A stretch of DNA of 64,000 nt from Paracamarosporium sp. OC-R06-R3 (taxonomy: Eukaryota; Ascomycota; Dothideomycetes; Pleosporales; Didymosphaeriaceae). How positions within the stretch are numbered: the first letter of the stretch is position 1; every line of letters starts with the position of its first letter. The stretch is taken from contig JACVRA010000303.1 in NCBI GenBank assembly GCA_019828545.1, positions 67,920 through 131,919 on the forward strand, read 5' to 3'. The translations under genes were made by a program, and so were the position numbers. The notes below the pieces were generated by a model. That model saw only the letters and a list, made by a program, of their open reading frames with translations, was not told the origin of the DNA and made no database searches. Of this stretch, positions 43,281 to 54,699 are shown piece after piece.

Positions 43281-43841
43281 TCACAAATACTTCTTCGCCG
43301 CGGCCGCGACCCTCCCGCGAAACACCGGACTCCTAACCACATCCCCATTCCCGGCATTAAAAAACGGATTCATCACAGCCTTAACCCAACTCTCATACAC
43401 GTCGACGAAGAAGTTCTTAACGGCCTCCTCGGTCGCCGGCGCATCAGGCCTATACACATTGCTCCCGCCGACGCCGAGCCGTCCCCCCGCAAGACTGCCT
43501 CTCTGCCCGCCGAGCCCCCCGCTCCCACCGCCTAGCACCTCGTCGCGCGGCCGTGTCAAGAGGAGAAAGCGCACGTTTGCGCCCGTGATCCAGCATGAGA
43601 CGTAGTTGTTTGCGTACTTGTCGATGTGCTTGAGGTACATGGGGGCGGAGCCTGCGGTGGAGGACGGCCCCCATTGGACTTCTTCGAGGATGTCGAGCGC
43701 GGAGTGTAGGATGAAGGGCGCGAGGTGTCGGTCTGTGGATGTGAAGTGTGGCGCGCCGTCGCCGGAGGAGCGCGAGGTGCCGAATTCGTGGCTGAAGAGG
43801 GGGGTGTCGGTTGGTGAGAAGATGGTGAAGTAGTAGGACAT
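43281..43841 (-). CDS. TRS20: TRAPP complex subunit Trs20 / sedlin
   Basis: Single exon of 186 residues from ATG 43841; the frame is open further upstream but the protein family starts exactly at MSYYFTIF. The sedlin fold markers are present in order: SYYF at the N-terminus, LAPFILHSALDILEE, MYLKHIDKYANNYVSCWITGANVRFLLL, then AVKNFFVDVYESWVKAVMNPFF and the C-terminal AAAAKKYL. Compared with the 140-residue human protein there is an extra Gly-rich insertion of about 30 residues after RPRDEVLG. Trs20 links TRAPP core complexes that act as the Rab (Ypt1) exchange factor in ER-to-Golgi traffic and autophagy. It is divergent to MRPL31. Confidence 0.92.
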   Translation of the reverse strand: MSYYFTIFSPTDTPLFSHEFGTSRSSGDGAPHFTSTDRHLAPFILHSALDILEEVQWGPSSTAGSAPMYLKHIDKYANNYVSCWITGANVRFLLLTRPRDEVLGGGSGGLGGQRGSLAGGRLGVGGSNVYRPDAPATEEAVKNFFVDVYESWVKAVMNPFFNAGNGDVVRSPVFRGRVAAAAKKYL

Positions 43842-44217
43842 TTTGGGGGTGGGAGTGGAAGGAGGTAGCGGGTTTAGGTGGGCGATATGCGCGGGCTCGG
43901 GGGTGTGAGGTGTGCTGTGGATGGGTGGGCTGGAGTAAGGTGTGGTCGATTGGGGGTGGTTTTCGTGGGGTGGAGAATTGACCGAGTGTAGAGGCGAAGG
44001 GGGCGAGGGTTCGAAAATCTGCGGTTCCGGGTCGACGAAGGCGTGGTGTGGCCAGTGGCCGTGTGGAGTTCTTCGTAATGTGGATTGTCGTGCTCGGAGG
44101 TGATGCGGAGGTGGAGCAGCGCCCGCTAGCAAGGGTCCCGTCTTCGCCAAGAAATGCGATCCGCATCTTTTCAACATCCTCGTCGCGACGCTCAAGCTCC
44201 CACACCACGCGTGCACA
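43842..44217. promoter_or_regulatory. Shared divergent promoter region of TRS20 and MRPL31
   Basis: 376 bases separate the two start codons. The top strand is G-rich next to TRS20 and C-rich next to MRPL31. The frame of TRS20 is open through part of it without family similarity. Confidence 0.5.
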
Positions 44218-44771
44218 ATGTTCGGCCCCTTCCGTCTCACAAACCCGCTGTCGGGCGGCCTGCTATGGTACGACTCCAACCAATTCCTCGCAAGCCTACA
44301 CGATCGCATTCAATCGACGACTCGCCTCCGACCTCCTCCCATTTCATCCCGAACTCTTCATGAACAAAGCTGATATCGAACCATTCAGGAAAGTCCCGTG
44401 GCGCCTCTCCAGACACCAAAAATACCGCCAGCGTGAACGCCTCCGAGGCGTCGACAACATCGTATCCACCGTCGACGCAGCGCTCGCGCGCTTGGGCCAG
44501 AGCTTGAAGAAGGTCGAGGCCTGGAAGAAGGAGATGCCGACGGAACAGGAGATGCTGCCCAAGGATAAATACACCGTTTTCGATCGGAAGGTGAAGAGGT
44601 ACAGGAAGGGCATCCACAGTAAGTGGCCCTTTCCGCTCGAGGGACAACCAGTGGCATCAGAGGAGAGTTCGAGGAAACGGAGAGGGCTTGTGAAGGTGAA
44701 AGCTAACTTCTTGGACAGAGGTTCCGAAGTGGACCAGGGTCAGCCAGAGACTGAACCCGCCGGGTTTCTAA
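44218..44771 (+). CDS. MRPL31: Mitochondrial large ribosomal subunit protein Mrpl31 (mL60)
   Basis: Three exons (44218-44267, 44389-44618, 44719-44771) give 110 residues. The short first exon encodes MFGPFRLTNPLSGGLLW; the splice restores the Trp codon before KVPWRLS. The second exon has KYRQRERLRGVD, a helical Ala/Leu segment and the signature EMPTEQEMLPKDKYTVFDRK, then KRYRKGIH. The third exon completes KVPKWTRVSQRLNPPGF. These match fungal Mrpl31 over its whole length, so the introns are secure. The protein is a fungal-specific part of the mitochondrial 54S subunit. The second intron is read through in the overlapping longer frame, which explains a misleading 321-codon frame there. Confidence 0.93.
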
Positions 44772-45161
44772 GCGCGTGGGTAGATGGACGGAAACATGTG
44801 TACATTATGCGGTACTATATGGGATGCATTGAGTGGCGCTCTTGGGGATTGACATTTACAATCAATAGTTCCATTCGGTGGACGAAGTTTTGTGTGCTCT
44901 GTATCTGCTCTCTTCTCTTACCCCGCTCTCGAAGTCACACTTTCCTAACATACTTTGTGTCTCGTTATCTTGCAAGTTTCTCTCACCTCGGTTTCACGGT
45001 CGCCTCAACATAAGCGAGTCTACCCTGCTTCACCTCTACTTTCTCTTCTCTCTGGGAGTACTTCAACTCGACGATGCCACTCTTTCTAAAGCAGTACATT
45101 GAGTCAATCTTTGTACCATTCTTCTCAGCCTGAACGTAGATGCCAAAGCCGTAACACAACC
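44772..45161. other. Intergenic between MRPL31 and the next plus-strand gene
   Basis: 390 bases with T/C-rich tracts (44880-45060) and no supported frame. It should contain the MRPL31 3' end and the promoter of the following gene. Confidence 0.5.
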
Positions 45162-47391
45162 ATGGCAGGACGCCGGGTACCACCACAGCTCGCGGGCACC
45201 CTGCCACAGCCTGTTCTTGAGGAATATCACAGACTCACTCAAGGACAAAAAGCGGAAGAGGTCACATTCAACAGCAGAATCGGTATAGCTAGGGTACAAT
45301 TGTTCGAGAAGCATGCAAACGAGCAGCGCGCTTTCTGGGCAAGACATCCTGGGGCACTTCAAGGACTCGGCCCAAATGCGGGTCTTCCTACAGTTGCTCC
45401 CATTCGACAGACAGCTGCTCTTCCAAACCCAGCGATCCCGTTCGCGACCACACCTTCATGGCCACCCCAGAGTTCGCAAAACGCAAACAATCCGCCACCA
45501 CCTCCTTTTATTCTTCATGCTCCTAACCAGAGGAATCCGGCGCCAACACAGCAAGGACCGACACCTAGATCGATACAACCAAATGCGCCAGCAAACGGTC
45601 CTCAGAGGAACGAGACAAACGCAGAGCCACCTGTTGCAGTCCGTGCCACTCCAGGTCAAACTGTAGCTCCTCAGGTACGATAATTTAGAGGAGCACCTCA
45701 GTATTTGCTGCTTCAATATGGTCAACGACACCATATCGATATTCTTGCGATCACGTACTGACAATGCCCAGAGAAAACCTGCATCGAACAAGCCGGCGCC
45801 GAGGACTCAAAATAAGAGTATCTCAAAACAGCATGAGATCGAGGTCATTGATTTGTGCTCGGACGAGGATACTGGACCGCGGCCGCTACCCAACAAACAG
45901 GCTACCAAGCCCAAGCTCACCGCTGCATCTTCGGAAGAGGTTACTCTCCCACGCCCCCGTGGGACAATGTCGTTCTTTGGGAATAGCTCTAAGGTTTGTA
46001 GTATCTCACAGTAACTTCAAAGATGAGAATGCTGAAGCCAATCAGGAACACACTAGCCCCCTGTCTACCCAAAGCGAGCTAAGCAACGGTGATCTACGGG
46101 CAGGAGGACCAGTTCCAAAGCCGGAGCCAAAGGAGGAGCCAATGCCTCTAGATCGACAGACACAGATCATTACTGGTGAGATCAGAGAGATCAGAGAGCA
46201 GTTTCACGGGTTGCTAGACATGATCAAGGACCAAACGTCCATGCCGATGAGCCCAAATTCCTCTTCGTCAAATCAGCAGCAGAATAGCGAGACTTTCATA
46301 GTCAAAGAGCAATTGGGACATGGCTCGCATGGAATGGTTCGCTCATCAGAACCTCCTTCAGAAGCCCGTGAGAAGGAATTAGAACCAAAGTCTCCTCCGC
46401 CAGAGCAAGTTGCCGCCCAAAATCCTCCTTCCTCACGTCTATCATCTAGACAAGGCAATCCACATGATTCGGACCAATTCAAGATGCCTCCAATTCCAAG
46501 TAGCTCTATCGCGACCACTGAGCGCCCACGACGAGAAGGCACCGTCACTTCTGGGGTCTCAAGTCAAGCCAGGACTATAGATGGTGTCTGCAATCGGTTC
46601 CCCATGCCGACACCACCACAGTCGCAAGTGTCGCCGACCCGCAAGCGAAAGATCCAACGCAACGTAAGCGATGAGAGTGACGAGATTTCGGAATTCGAGC
46701 CTTCCTCGGACGACGATCTACCATTAAGGACGCTATGGGCGATGAGGAAACAGAAACCAGCGGCGAAGAAAGCAAAGGCTGTTAATGACTCAGGAAAGAC
46801 CAAGCCAACATGCGAAACCCCCAAGTACGGTTTCAAGCCTTTGAAGCGGTCAGTATCCAAATTACTTTGGTTTAAGTGACATTGCTAATTCTCACTTCTA
46901 GTCCTATACAGAACCGTTCAGGTACTCCTGCACAGCCTGCTAGTAAGACCGCAGTTCCCTCTACTCCAGGGATCCCGATTAGCTCAAGGAACTCTGCGCG
47001 AGCGCCTGCTTCCGAGTCACCCTCTGTCCGAGCTGCCTTCAATTTGCATAACAAGCAGCACTCACAGGCAACCAACTCTGTTCGCTCATCCGAGCGTTCC
47101 GCAAAGATAAGAGCAAGGGCTGCATTGGATGAACACTATCAAAGAGATCTCGAGTTCTTTAATGATGAAGACATTCGCGAAGCGGATGAGCGGGAGAGCC
47201 GGTTCAAAGGGGCTGTTCCGGTGACCAGCGAACCAGACCTCATCAGAGCCGGTCTTCGACGCATGAGTTTTACACCTACACCTATCTCTACTCGCCTAAA
47301 TGCCCTTCTCAAAAACATTAGTGGTACGACCAAGGATGTCTCTGAAAGCGAATATGAGGAAAGCGTGTGTAGCCAAATGGACGAAAGATAA
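45162..47391 (+). CDS. Unknown nuclear-looking protein with a SUMO-interaction-like motif
   Basis: Four exons (45162-45674, 45772-45993, 46046-46848, 46902-47391) give 675 residues; the 52-base second intron is the only choice I found that keeps frame. Residues 1-100 contain a Glu/Arg-rich helical segment (YHRLTQGQKAEEV, LFEKHANEQRAFWARH). Residues about 187-195 read IEVIDLCSDED, a hydrophobic core followed by acids and Ser, typical of SUMO-interaction motifs. There are Lys/Arg clusters that could be nuclear-localisation signals (RKRKIQR, KKAKA) beside an acidic Ser-rich block (DESDEISEFEPSSDDD). The C-terminal 100 residues (EHYQRDLEFFNDEDIRE, LRRMSFTPTPISTRLNALL) look conserved and helical. 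I do not recognise the family; a chromatin or ubiquitin/SUMO-pathway adaptor is only a guess. Confidence 0.72.
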
Positions 47392-47965
47392 AGTGTGTGA
47401 GAGAGGCATTCCTGCAATTATCGGGCTGGTTGATGACAAGAACGAGGGGATGAGGAGAGCAAAAACGGGCTACGGATGTCTTAGTTCAGGATATAATAGT
47501 AGGATCATGCAAGGCATCGAGAAGGTGGATTTGACGGAGAGCTTTCCATGAAGACGAAAGTTTGGTGAGGCTTGGCGGTAATACGACCAAGATACCAGTC
47601 TTAGTACGTGGTGCTCATTCTACGTTTTGAATAGCACAGCGCGATATGGCCGGCAAGGATTTGCCGCTAACAGTTGTGTATTACAATCATATGAGGGGTT
47701 CTATTATGTGTGGCAACTACCAGGATGATCTATGGTACTCAGACTTTGAAGATTCCCAATGGAACGTATCCAGGAACGCCTCGTTGACAACCGCAATATC
47801 GAGCAGTTGAATAATATACACGGAGCTGTCTCAGACAGCAATGCTCAAAACCCCCATGCAAGACACGAGAAACCATTCCATCAATTAATCCAGCTCATCA
47901 AGGAAAGACAAGAACACAACGCCAGGAGTATCATGCCCGCTTGACCGCCCAGCGCCAAACAAGCA
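47392..47965. other. Convergent intergenic stretch
   Basis: This lies between two gene 3' ends. Short frames at 47300-47551 and 47759-47944 have no recognisable content. Confidence 0.45.
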
Positions 47966-49174
47966 CTAAACCAAATCCCCAGCATCCCTCCCACGCTGGA
48001 CCTCTACCGCCTCCACCCCCAACCCCTTCTTCTTCCCCGTCCCCCTCGAATGCACACTATCCTTCAACCCGGAATCATCCGTACTCCTACTCGGCGGGAC
48101 TCCCTCCCTCCTCCCATTCTCCTCCAAACTAACCACAAAGCTCGGCCTCGTCATCTCCCCACGGCTCGCTAGGACGCCAGCCCGATGCAGCACCCGCTCA
48201 GCAGGGGCCTTCAGCGGCGCCAGGCACGCGGCTATGATGCCGAGGAGCACTTCCAGCATGCACCACATGCTCATCATTACGGTGGATGAGAGAAGGTCGC
48301 CGGCGAAGGTCGAGTCTGAGATCCCCATTCGGTAGGCAGCGATGGCGGCGGCGACCAATCCCATCGCCATCAGGCAGCAGATTAGGATTTTTTCGCGTGG
48401 GGAGCGGTGCAGGGTGCGGATTAGGTGGATGGGGAGGAGCGCGAGGAGGACGTCGTTTAGGACGAGGAGGCCTGGGGGGGTTAGTTTGGATTGGGGGGTT
48501 GTTGGGATTGGGGGGTTGTTGGGATGGATGGGAGGGAGGTTTGGATAGGATTAGGGGTTGAGATTGGGAAACACTCACTATTAGCCACCCATCCGAATAT
48601 GAGGACGTATTTCCTCGGCCAACACCGGATATCATAGACGGGCTCCCACGACGCACGCAACGGCTTGCAGTTTGCGAATTGGAACAGCATGTGTCCGAAG
48701 TAGGTTAGGAGTTGGACGGCGATGATGCTCCAGAGGATCCATTTCCAGGCTAGCTCGTGGCTAAGGCGTAGTAGGGAGAGCGCGATGGAGAGACGCGTTA
48801 TCGCTATTGCGGCGATCCACACGACTTGTTGCACGAAGTTTATTTTCATTACTAGAATTACGGAGTCTGCGGAGACGTAGGCGCTGTGGTGGCCCCAGCC
48901 GTTGATGGAGGAGGTGAGTGAAAGGAAAAAGTCGACTATGCATAGTATCTGTGTTCCGTCAGTGTGACGGGAAACGATATTGGCAAGACTTCATATTTAC
49001 CGTGGCTATCAAGATGAGATAGTCATCGATTCGTAAGTTGAATTTTGGTCGCGTCCGCGTGTAGATCCGAGCACTGCAGAGGCCGATCGCAAGGACTGTG
49101 AACACCCCGGTTACCGCCAGGAAAGTTGGTGCATAGTTTGTATCCGGAGGCACGGGTCCATCCAAGACGCTCAT
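47966..49174 (-). CDS. Seven-span rhodopsin-domain membrane protein (PTH11-like)
   Basis: Three exons (49001-49174, 48579-48948, 47966-48471) give 349 residues in frame. The N-terminal segment has the fungal rhodopsin-domain start: an external stretch, one span, the RIYTRTRPKFNLRIDDYLIL motif with the conserved Asp-Asp, then further spans. Exon 2 contains NFVQQVVWIAAIAITRLSIALSLLRL and FANCKPLRASW...CW, with the two extracellular cysteines usual in the family. Exon 3 adds two more spans and a cytosolic Ser/Arg-rich tail of about 90 residues. Such proteins include the Pth11 class, which sense surface or metabolic cues in pathogenic fungi, but most family members have no known ligand. It lacks an N-terminal CFEM domain. 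Confidence 0.82.
48487..48530. repeat. G-rich tandem repeat inside intron 2 of the rhodopsin-domain gene
   Basis: A 19-base unit (ATTGGGGGGTTGTTGGG) is present in about two and a third copies on the top strand, within the intron 48472-48578. The transcript carries the C-rich complement next to the 3' splice site. Confidence 0.7.
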
Positions 49175-50881
49175 TGCGTCCTGACTTCAAGTTAAAGAGA
49201 ATAAGTCCAGAAAAGCTACAGCAGGTGGCCCTAACGTGCGAGGCAGTCACCTGAAGTCACCCACGGATGTGGGGAAATGCAAAGAATCGAAGGTCAAAGC
49301 TGGTAAAATCGGAGGTAGAGACTGGTTGTCCCCACAAGCACGGTCGTGCGAAGCATGACGACTTGTACCCGGAGACCCTGTCCATGGGAACTCCCGCGAC
49401 GAATTGCGCCAACGACACCGTCTCCTGATGGGATTCTCAAGACGGCGAACCGTCCGTCCGTACTGGAGGAAAGGCGTTGTGGCGCTGAAATTGGCTCATT
49501 TGAGGTCCAGGCGCACCCATGGCAGAGCGATGGCGGATCCACTCGCAGGATGCGAACCCCAGCCCAAGGAACCAACCCTATTGGCTTCCCCAGCTGTCAG
49601 GATGAAAACTACCACCTAGCCACGCTTCAGCTCGAATAAACTTTCGCTTTGGGGCTCATGATGCGGAAACGGAACCGTAACCTCCTCCCCCCAGCGGCAG
49701 CTAGACAACCGGTTTACCCGTCATTGAGTAGCTTTGAACTTTAAGAATGACAGGTTACGAACAGGTCAAGGGCGCGTCTAAAGTTGGAATGTCAAGCCGG
49801 TAAAACTGGGTACATGAGGTTTGAACAGGCGAGTGTCGGACGGACCGCGTTCCCTTCCGCGTCCGCCTCACGTTTGCACATGACTCGACGGGCTGTTTGA
49901 TCACCAAACACCAAACTTCGTTGACGCGTCCGTGCATGTTATCCGGAGAAACTATTCTTCTGTGCAGATGCGCTTGATGCATATGCACGCGTTACTGCGC
50001 TCTTCTCCGTGTACCTCTTATCGTTGGTGTAGTGATAGCTCCACGTGTACTGTTGTCTAATCTGCACCGAGAATTGCACAATGATCCAAACGACAACAAT
50101 TTGTCGAGCCGTGCAAAGTGCCTATAATGTTTCTACCGTCTTCGCGGCTAGACTTCCAGATCCTCTCAACACAACAATAATGATGACAACTAGCACTTTT
50201 CGTTGCACAATACCATCAATTCTTAGTCTCCCAGCTCCATGGATTCGGTTGCCCATTGATATGCATGCGGAGTTTCCTCACTTCGTATACGGTACCATCA
50301 GCTGAACTTAATTGCTCCTTGAAAAGGTACTGTGAATGCAGGACTAGGGATCAGAAACGCACTCGATCATCTTCCCTCTCACATGCGAGGATCAAGTCTT
50401 TCTCGTAAAATCTACTCATCTACCATAACATCCTCTACACTTCTCGTTCACTGATTACAACGGAAGACTAGGATAAAGCTTTCTTGAGCCGAACATCCAT
50501 CTATCTTTATCTAACTCATCATCTCTCACCAACAAATTTATTCACACTACACATCGACCTCCAAAATCCTGCCCCCAACGCAGTCCTTCCACGCGTCAAC
50601 CTACCCAGCCCCCTTCAAGCCAGTCCCTCTCCTTACGGTAACCCCTCCGCAACTCAACACAGCTGGGCAAACTTTATTCCCGCACGTGCAAGCTAAGAGT
50701 CATGCCGTGAGTGATAGTAATTCAGCTCAGGCGCCCATCAATACAGTGGCGTGAGTCCACGCGTTTGTTTACGGGGATGTTACGCTCTCTGTATGTAGCT
50801 TGTTACGTTACATTGCGTTGCTCTACACGTGTATAGCTTGCATCTCGATCGATTATCGCAACCTGTCGTCAAGTCTCAGCG

Positions 50882-51195
50882 CGGATTTCACGTCCGCCAT
50901 AGTGTTGGTAGCCGCAGCGCTACATGAAAGACTTACATAGCGGAGTTCAACGAACCCGAGATTAGATCCGTTAATATACGTACCTACACTTGCTTTCCCC
51001 GTGACGAAACGCATATCTCACCGCTTACCTTCCACCTCCCTTCCACGCACCGCGATCGATACATTCAACCATCGCCTTCGGGAGTCCCCGGATCTCACGT
51101 CCGGCATAGTTAACACCCCAACGCTACATGAAGTACTTACAGCACAGCTCCACGAACCCGGGATCAGATCCGCGTACATACGTGCTTACCTACAC
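50882..51195. repeat. Diverged direct repeats about 208 bases apart
   Basis: The segment from 50882 (CGGATTTCACGTCCGCCATAG) to about 50988 aligns with 51089 to about 51195 (CGGATCTCACGTCCGGCATAG). Several differences are C-to-T or G-to-A in the left copy. A tail element (GACGAAACGCATATCTCACC at 51003) has a further relative at 51361. Confidence 0.65.
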
Positions 51196-51595
51196 ATCCT
51201 CCCCTTGACCAAACTTCGAAGTCACCGCACGCAACCCGCCCTCGCAGGCTTCAGCCCGCGTCTCGTTTCGCCCTGTTCCGTCCCCAACCCTCCACCCACC
51301 CGAACAAAGAACCGCGACCCTCCGCGTACACGCTTACTCACATTTCCTCTCTCTCCCTATCGACAAAACGCATACCTCGCCACCTACCCTCCACCGCACG
51401 CACGCAACCCTCGACTCCGCGTTCCCAAATCCTCTAACCTCACCCACACGCCCTCCTACGACTCAACTCCTCGGTCTCCACCGAAACACTCGTCCTCTGC
51501 ACCTATTCCTACCCAGATATAGGGGTGTGAAAGTTGACGTTGAGGACAGCGGGTACTAAAGGTAGCGGGTACTGCGCACAACGGGAGTGTTTGCA

Positions 51596-51990
51596 GCGCC
51601 TTATCAATCACAACATGTTCTTACCGGGATGTCTGAAATGAGTACAACAGTGTATACGAGTGGCGTGGTGGGAGAAGGGAGGGAGCTTAGGCTCTTTTCC
51701 CGTCGAACTGCTTACCTACTCTACCGCACATGCAAGACCCTCGCCTCGCCTCCATTCGAACCGTCCCGTGTCCAAATCCCCCAATCTAACTCTACGGACG
51801 AACGATGCGCTGGCCCCGCTAAAGCGCATATTCTGTACTTAGACCACCCAGGTATAGATACAAGCGTCTAGAACGTGGAAAGTGAGGACCCCGGTCCTGG
51901 GATAACAGTGACGTTCGTAGCGTCTGGTTGAGTGGAACGTGTTCTTATCAGAACATCTTAAATCAATACAATGGTATAGATACAACTTCG
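51596..51990. repeat. Second pair of diverged direct repeats
   Basis: About 50 bases near 51612 (ACATGTTCTTACCGGGATGT and on) align with about 50 bases near 51938 (ACGTGTTCTTATCAGAACAT and on), a spacing of about 326 bases. Many differences are transitions. Confidence 0.5.
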
Positions 51991-52380
51991 AGGAGGGAGA
52001 ATGTGTGATGAGTAGTATAGGTAGGGAAGGGTTAACATGGGGTGGTGTGGTGATATCTTGTGGTTGAGTGGAAAGGGTGGAAGATGCGGATCTACGTTCG
52101 GATTGACTAGACTGGTGTATGCCTTTTGGTTTGTCGGGGTATATGCGTGTCGCCGTGCTGTATGCGGGCGAGGCAAGTGAAGGGATGGAGAGGTATGACT
52201 AGTGAGTGAGATCGAGAACGATGGCGATGGTTGGAGGGCTCATGGAGAGACGGGACAGACGGGACAAGAGTAGTTGGGCATACGTGGGGAAGCGTAGTAC
52301 ACAAGAGGCATGCTGCGTCGTGAAATCTTCATTATATTATAGGTTCGTTGCTACTTTTATTCAAGTCAGGCTAGGCCAGC

Positions 52381-54699
52381 CTACTTCTCTGCCTCCGCGA
52401 ACTCCACCAGTGCAGTTCCAGCCTTGCAAAGGTCCTAGAATTTGTTAGAACATGTATTCAGATGGGTTGTTACACGACTTACCCCAGCGCCATGCACAAC
52501 CTTTGCGATAATCCCATCATGCGGCGCCCGAATCACTGTCTCCATCTTCATGCTCTCGATCACGACAAGCGGTTGATCCTTTGTCACTTCCTCGCCCTCC
52601 TTGACGTCTACCCTCAGCACCTTGCACGGCATCGGCGCCAACACGCTGTTCGTGAGATCCTTCACGCCGAGCGCTTTCGCTGCCCATTTGGGCACCGCAA
52701 GCTGTAGCCGGTACTGTTTACCCTGCTGGAAAAGCGTGAGGCGGTCTTCGTCGCGGACGAAGGTGGTCGAGAGACGTGTATGCGGGAAGAAGGTCGTGAG
52801 CGTGTTGGTGGAGGGAGCGAAGGTGGAGACGACGTTGCTGTAGGTGTGGGAGCCGACGGAGATGTCGAATTTCGTGGGCGCGGTTTGGACGAGGGTTATG
52901 GGCGTGGAGGTGGATTCGCCTTTTCCGTTGGCAGGAATCTCGACAAGATCGACCTGGCGGCGCTGGAAACTAGTGCTGTAGCCAACTGAAGAGACCGGAG
53001 GGCCAGAGAATAGGTCTGTATGCGCTCTCGAGATCTCCTGGAGTGCGAGGCCGAGAGCGGCTTGTGCGTAGACTTCGGGCGCGGGGGGTTCGGGTGTGAA
53101 GAGCTCGTCGTGGTGCTTTTGGATGTAGCCTGTTTCTACGTCGCCTGCAACGAAGTCGGGGCTAACACACATCTTCTTGAGAAATTCAATGTTCGTTATG
53201 GGTCCTGCGACTTCGTACTCTTCCAGTGCGGCGCGCAGTTTTGCAATTGCGGCTTCTCTTGTTGGGCCCTGAACGATGAGCTTTGCAATCATGGGGTCGT
53301 AGTGTGAGGACACTTCGTCACCGGCAACGAAGCCTGCATCAATCCGGACCGTAGGTGTTGGCTTGGGTGTTCGGAGATGGAACAACAAGCCTGAGTCTGG
53401 AATGAAGTTCATGTCGGGATTCTCGGCGTAGATTCGCGCTTCAATGGCTGCTCCTCTTTCCTTTATCCTTTGCTCGATTTCTTGCTGTGTCAATGGTAAT
53501 TTACCTCCTTCTGCAACAATGAGCTGCCATCGTACAAGGTCTTCCCCTGTAACCATCTCGGTTACGGGATGTTCGACTTGCAGCCTGGTGTTCATCTCCA
53601 TGAAGAAGAACTCGCCAGTGTCATTGTCAAAGATGAACTCAACAGTGCCAGCCCCTTCATACTTGACTGCCAAAGCAGCTGCCCTTGCCTTCCCCCAGAT
53701 GTCCTGTCGAATATCCTCCTTCAGATGCGGCGCGGGGGACTCTTCCAAGATTTTCTGATGCCTTCTTTGGATACTACAATCACGCTCACCAAGCGCGACG
53801 CAGTTGCCGTGCTTATCCGCAAATACTTGGACCTCGATGTGTCTAGGCGTGGTGATGTACTTTTCGACCAGCATGACTTCGTCACCAAAAGAATTCCTGG
53901 CTTCTGACTTTGCAGATGCAAGCTGGTCGAAGAACTCTTCGGGCTTGTTCACTATCCTCATACCTTTTCCGCCTCCACCTTTGACAGCCTTGAGGAGCAC
54001 GGGATATCCGATCTTTGCAGCTTCATTTTTGAGGTGCTCGGGATCTTGGTTTGAGCCATGGTATCCAGGTATGCATGGTACACCAGCAGCAATCATAATG
54101 TCCTTCGATTCACTGTACCGTCATGTCAGTCAGGCCCTGTACTGGAGCCAGTAACATATACCTCTTGCTTCCCATCGCCTCGATGGCTTGCCAAGGTGGA
54201 CCAATGAAGGTTATTCCTGCTTCTGTGCATTTCCGCGCGAATGTTGGGTTCTCGCTCAGCTGCCACATATTAGCCTCCAGGATGTACAGTCCACGCTCCG
54301 GTGACTTACGAATCCGTAACCTGGGTGTATTCCCTGGCAGCCTTGTTCCTTAGCGATCTGAATTATACGGTCGCCATCGAGGTAGGCTGAGGCCTCCCCC
54401 AAGTTGACGGCGTACGGCGAGCTCAGGGCATGCTGTGATCGGGCGTCTGGGTCGGTGTAGAGGGTCGTGGTTCGGATGCCGTATTCAGAAGCCGTCCGTC
54501 CGACTCGTCTTGGATAGATGTTAGTTTCCAGGCACTCAAAGGCTCAAGACACATATTCTCACAAGGCGATTTCTCCACGATTTGCTATGAGTACCGACGT
54601 GAGCGGCTTGATTGACGGGGCATTTGTAGAGCTGTGGCGCACAGCGTTGGCTGCAAGGAGCTGGCGGGAGAGATGAGTGGACTTTCGGACAGCGCGCAT
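52381..54699 (-). CDS. mccA: 3-methylcrotonyl-CoA carboxylase, biotin-containing alpha subunit
   Basis: Five exons (54563-54699, 54310-54508, 54162-54259, 52483-54112, 52381-52434) give 705 residues, the usual length. The start ATG 54699 opens a mitochondrial-type presequence rich in Arg/Ser. Biotin-carboxylase motifs follow: VLIANRGEIAL (split by intron 1), GCQGIHPGYGFLSEN (across intron 2), the ATP-grasp loop KGGGGKGMRI, FMEMNTRLQVEHPVTE and the GAAIEARIYAENP block. Near the C-terminus the biotin attachment sequence ESMKMETV carries the modified Lys, with the last 18 residues in a separate exon. With the beta subunit it carboxylates 3-methylcrotonyl-CoA in leucine breakdown in mitochondria. 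Pyruvate or acetyl-CoA carboxylases are larger, so they are excluded; a propionyl-type subunit is less likely. Confidence 0.9.

Larger units (their letters stand above)
49175..52380. other. Gene-free stretch with degenerate direct repeats
   Basis: 3.2 kb without a supported gene. From 50.9 to 52.0 kb there are at least two pairs of diverged direct repeats. A long frame at 51001-51522 runs through C-rich repeat DNA and has no ATG at its start or recognisable content. The last 150 bases are the 3' flank of the carboxylase gene. Confidence 0.5.

Noticed and set aside
44048..45013. 321-codon plus-strand frame
   Set aside because: It contains MRPL31 exon 2 but reads through its introns; the three-exon MRPL31 model matches the known protein end to end.
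45764..46045. Upstream extension of the frame containing exon 3 of the unknown nuclear protein
   Set aside because: It is the wrong frame of exon 2; the exon 2 frame has the SIM-like motif and splices in phase to 46046.
51001..51522. 173-codon plus-strand frame
   Set aside because: It starts without an ATG and runs through diverged repeat DNA; the composition is Pro/Thr/Arg-rich without a motif.
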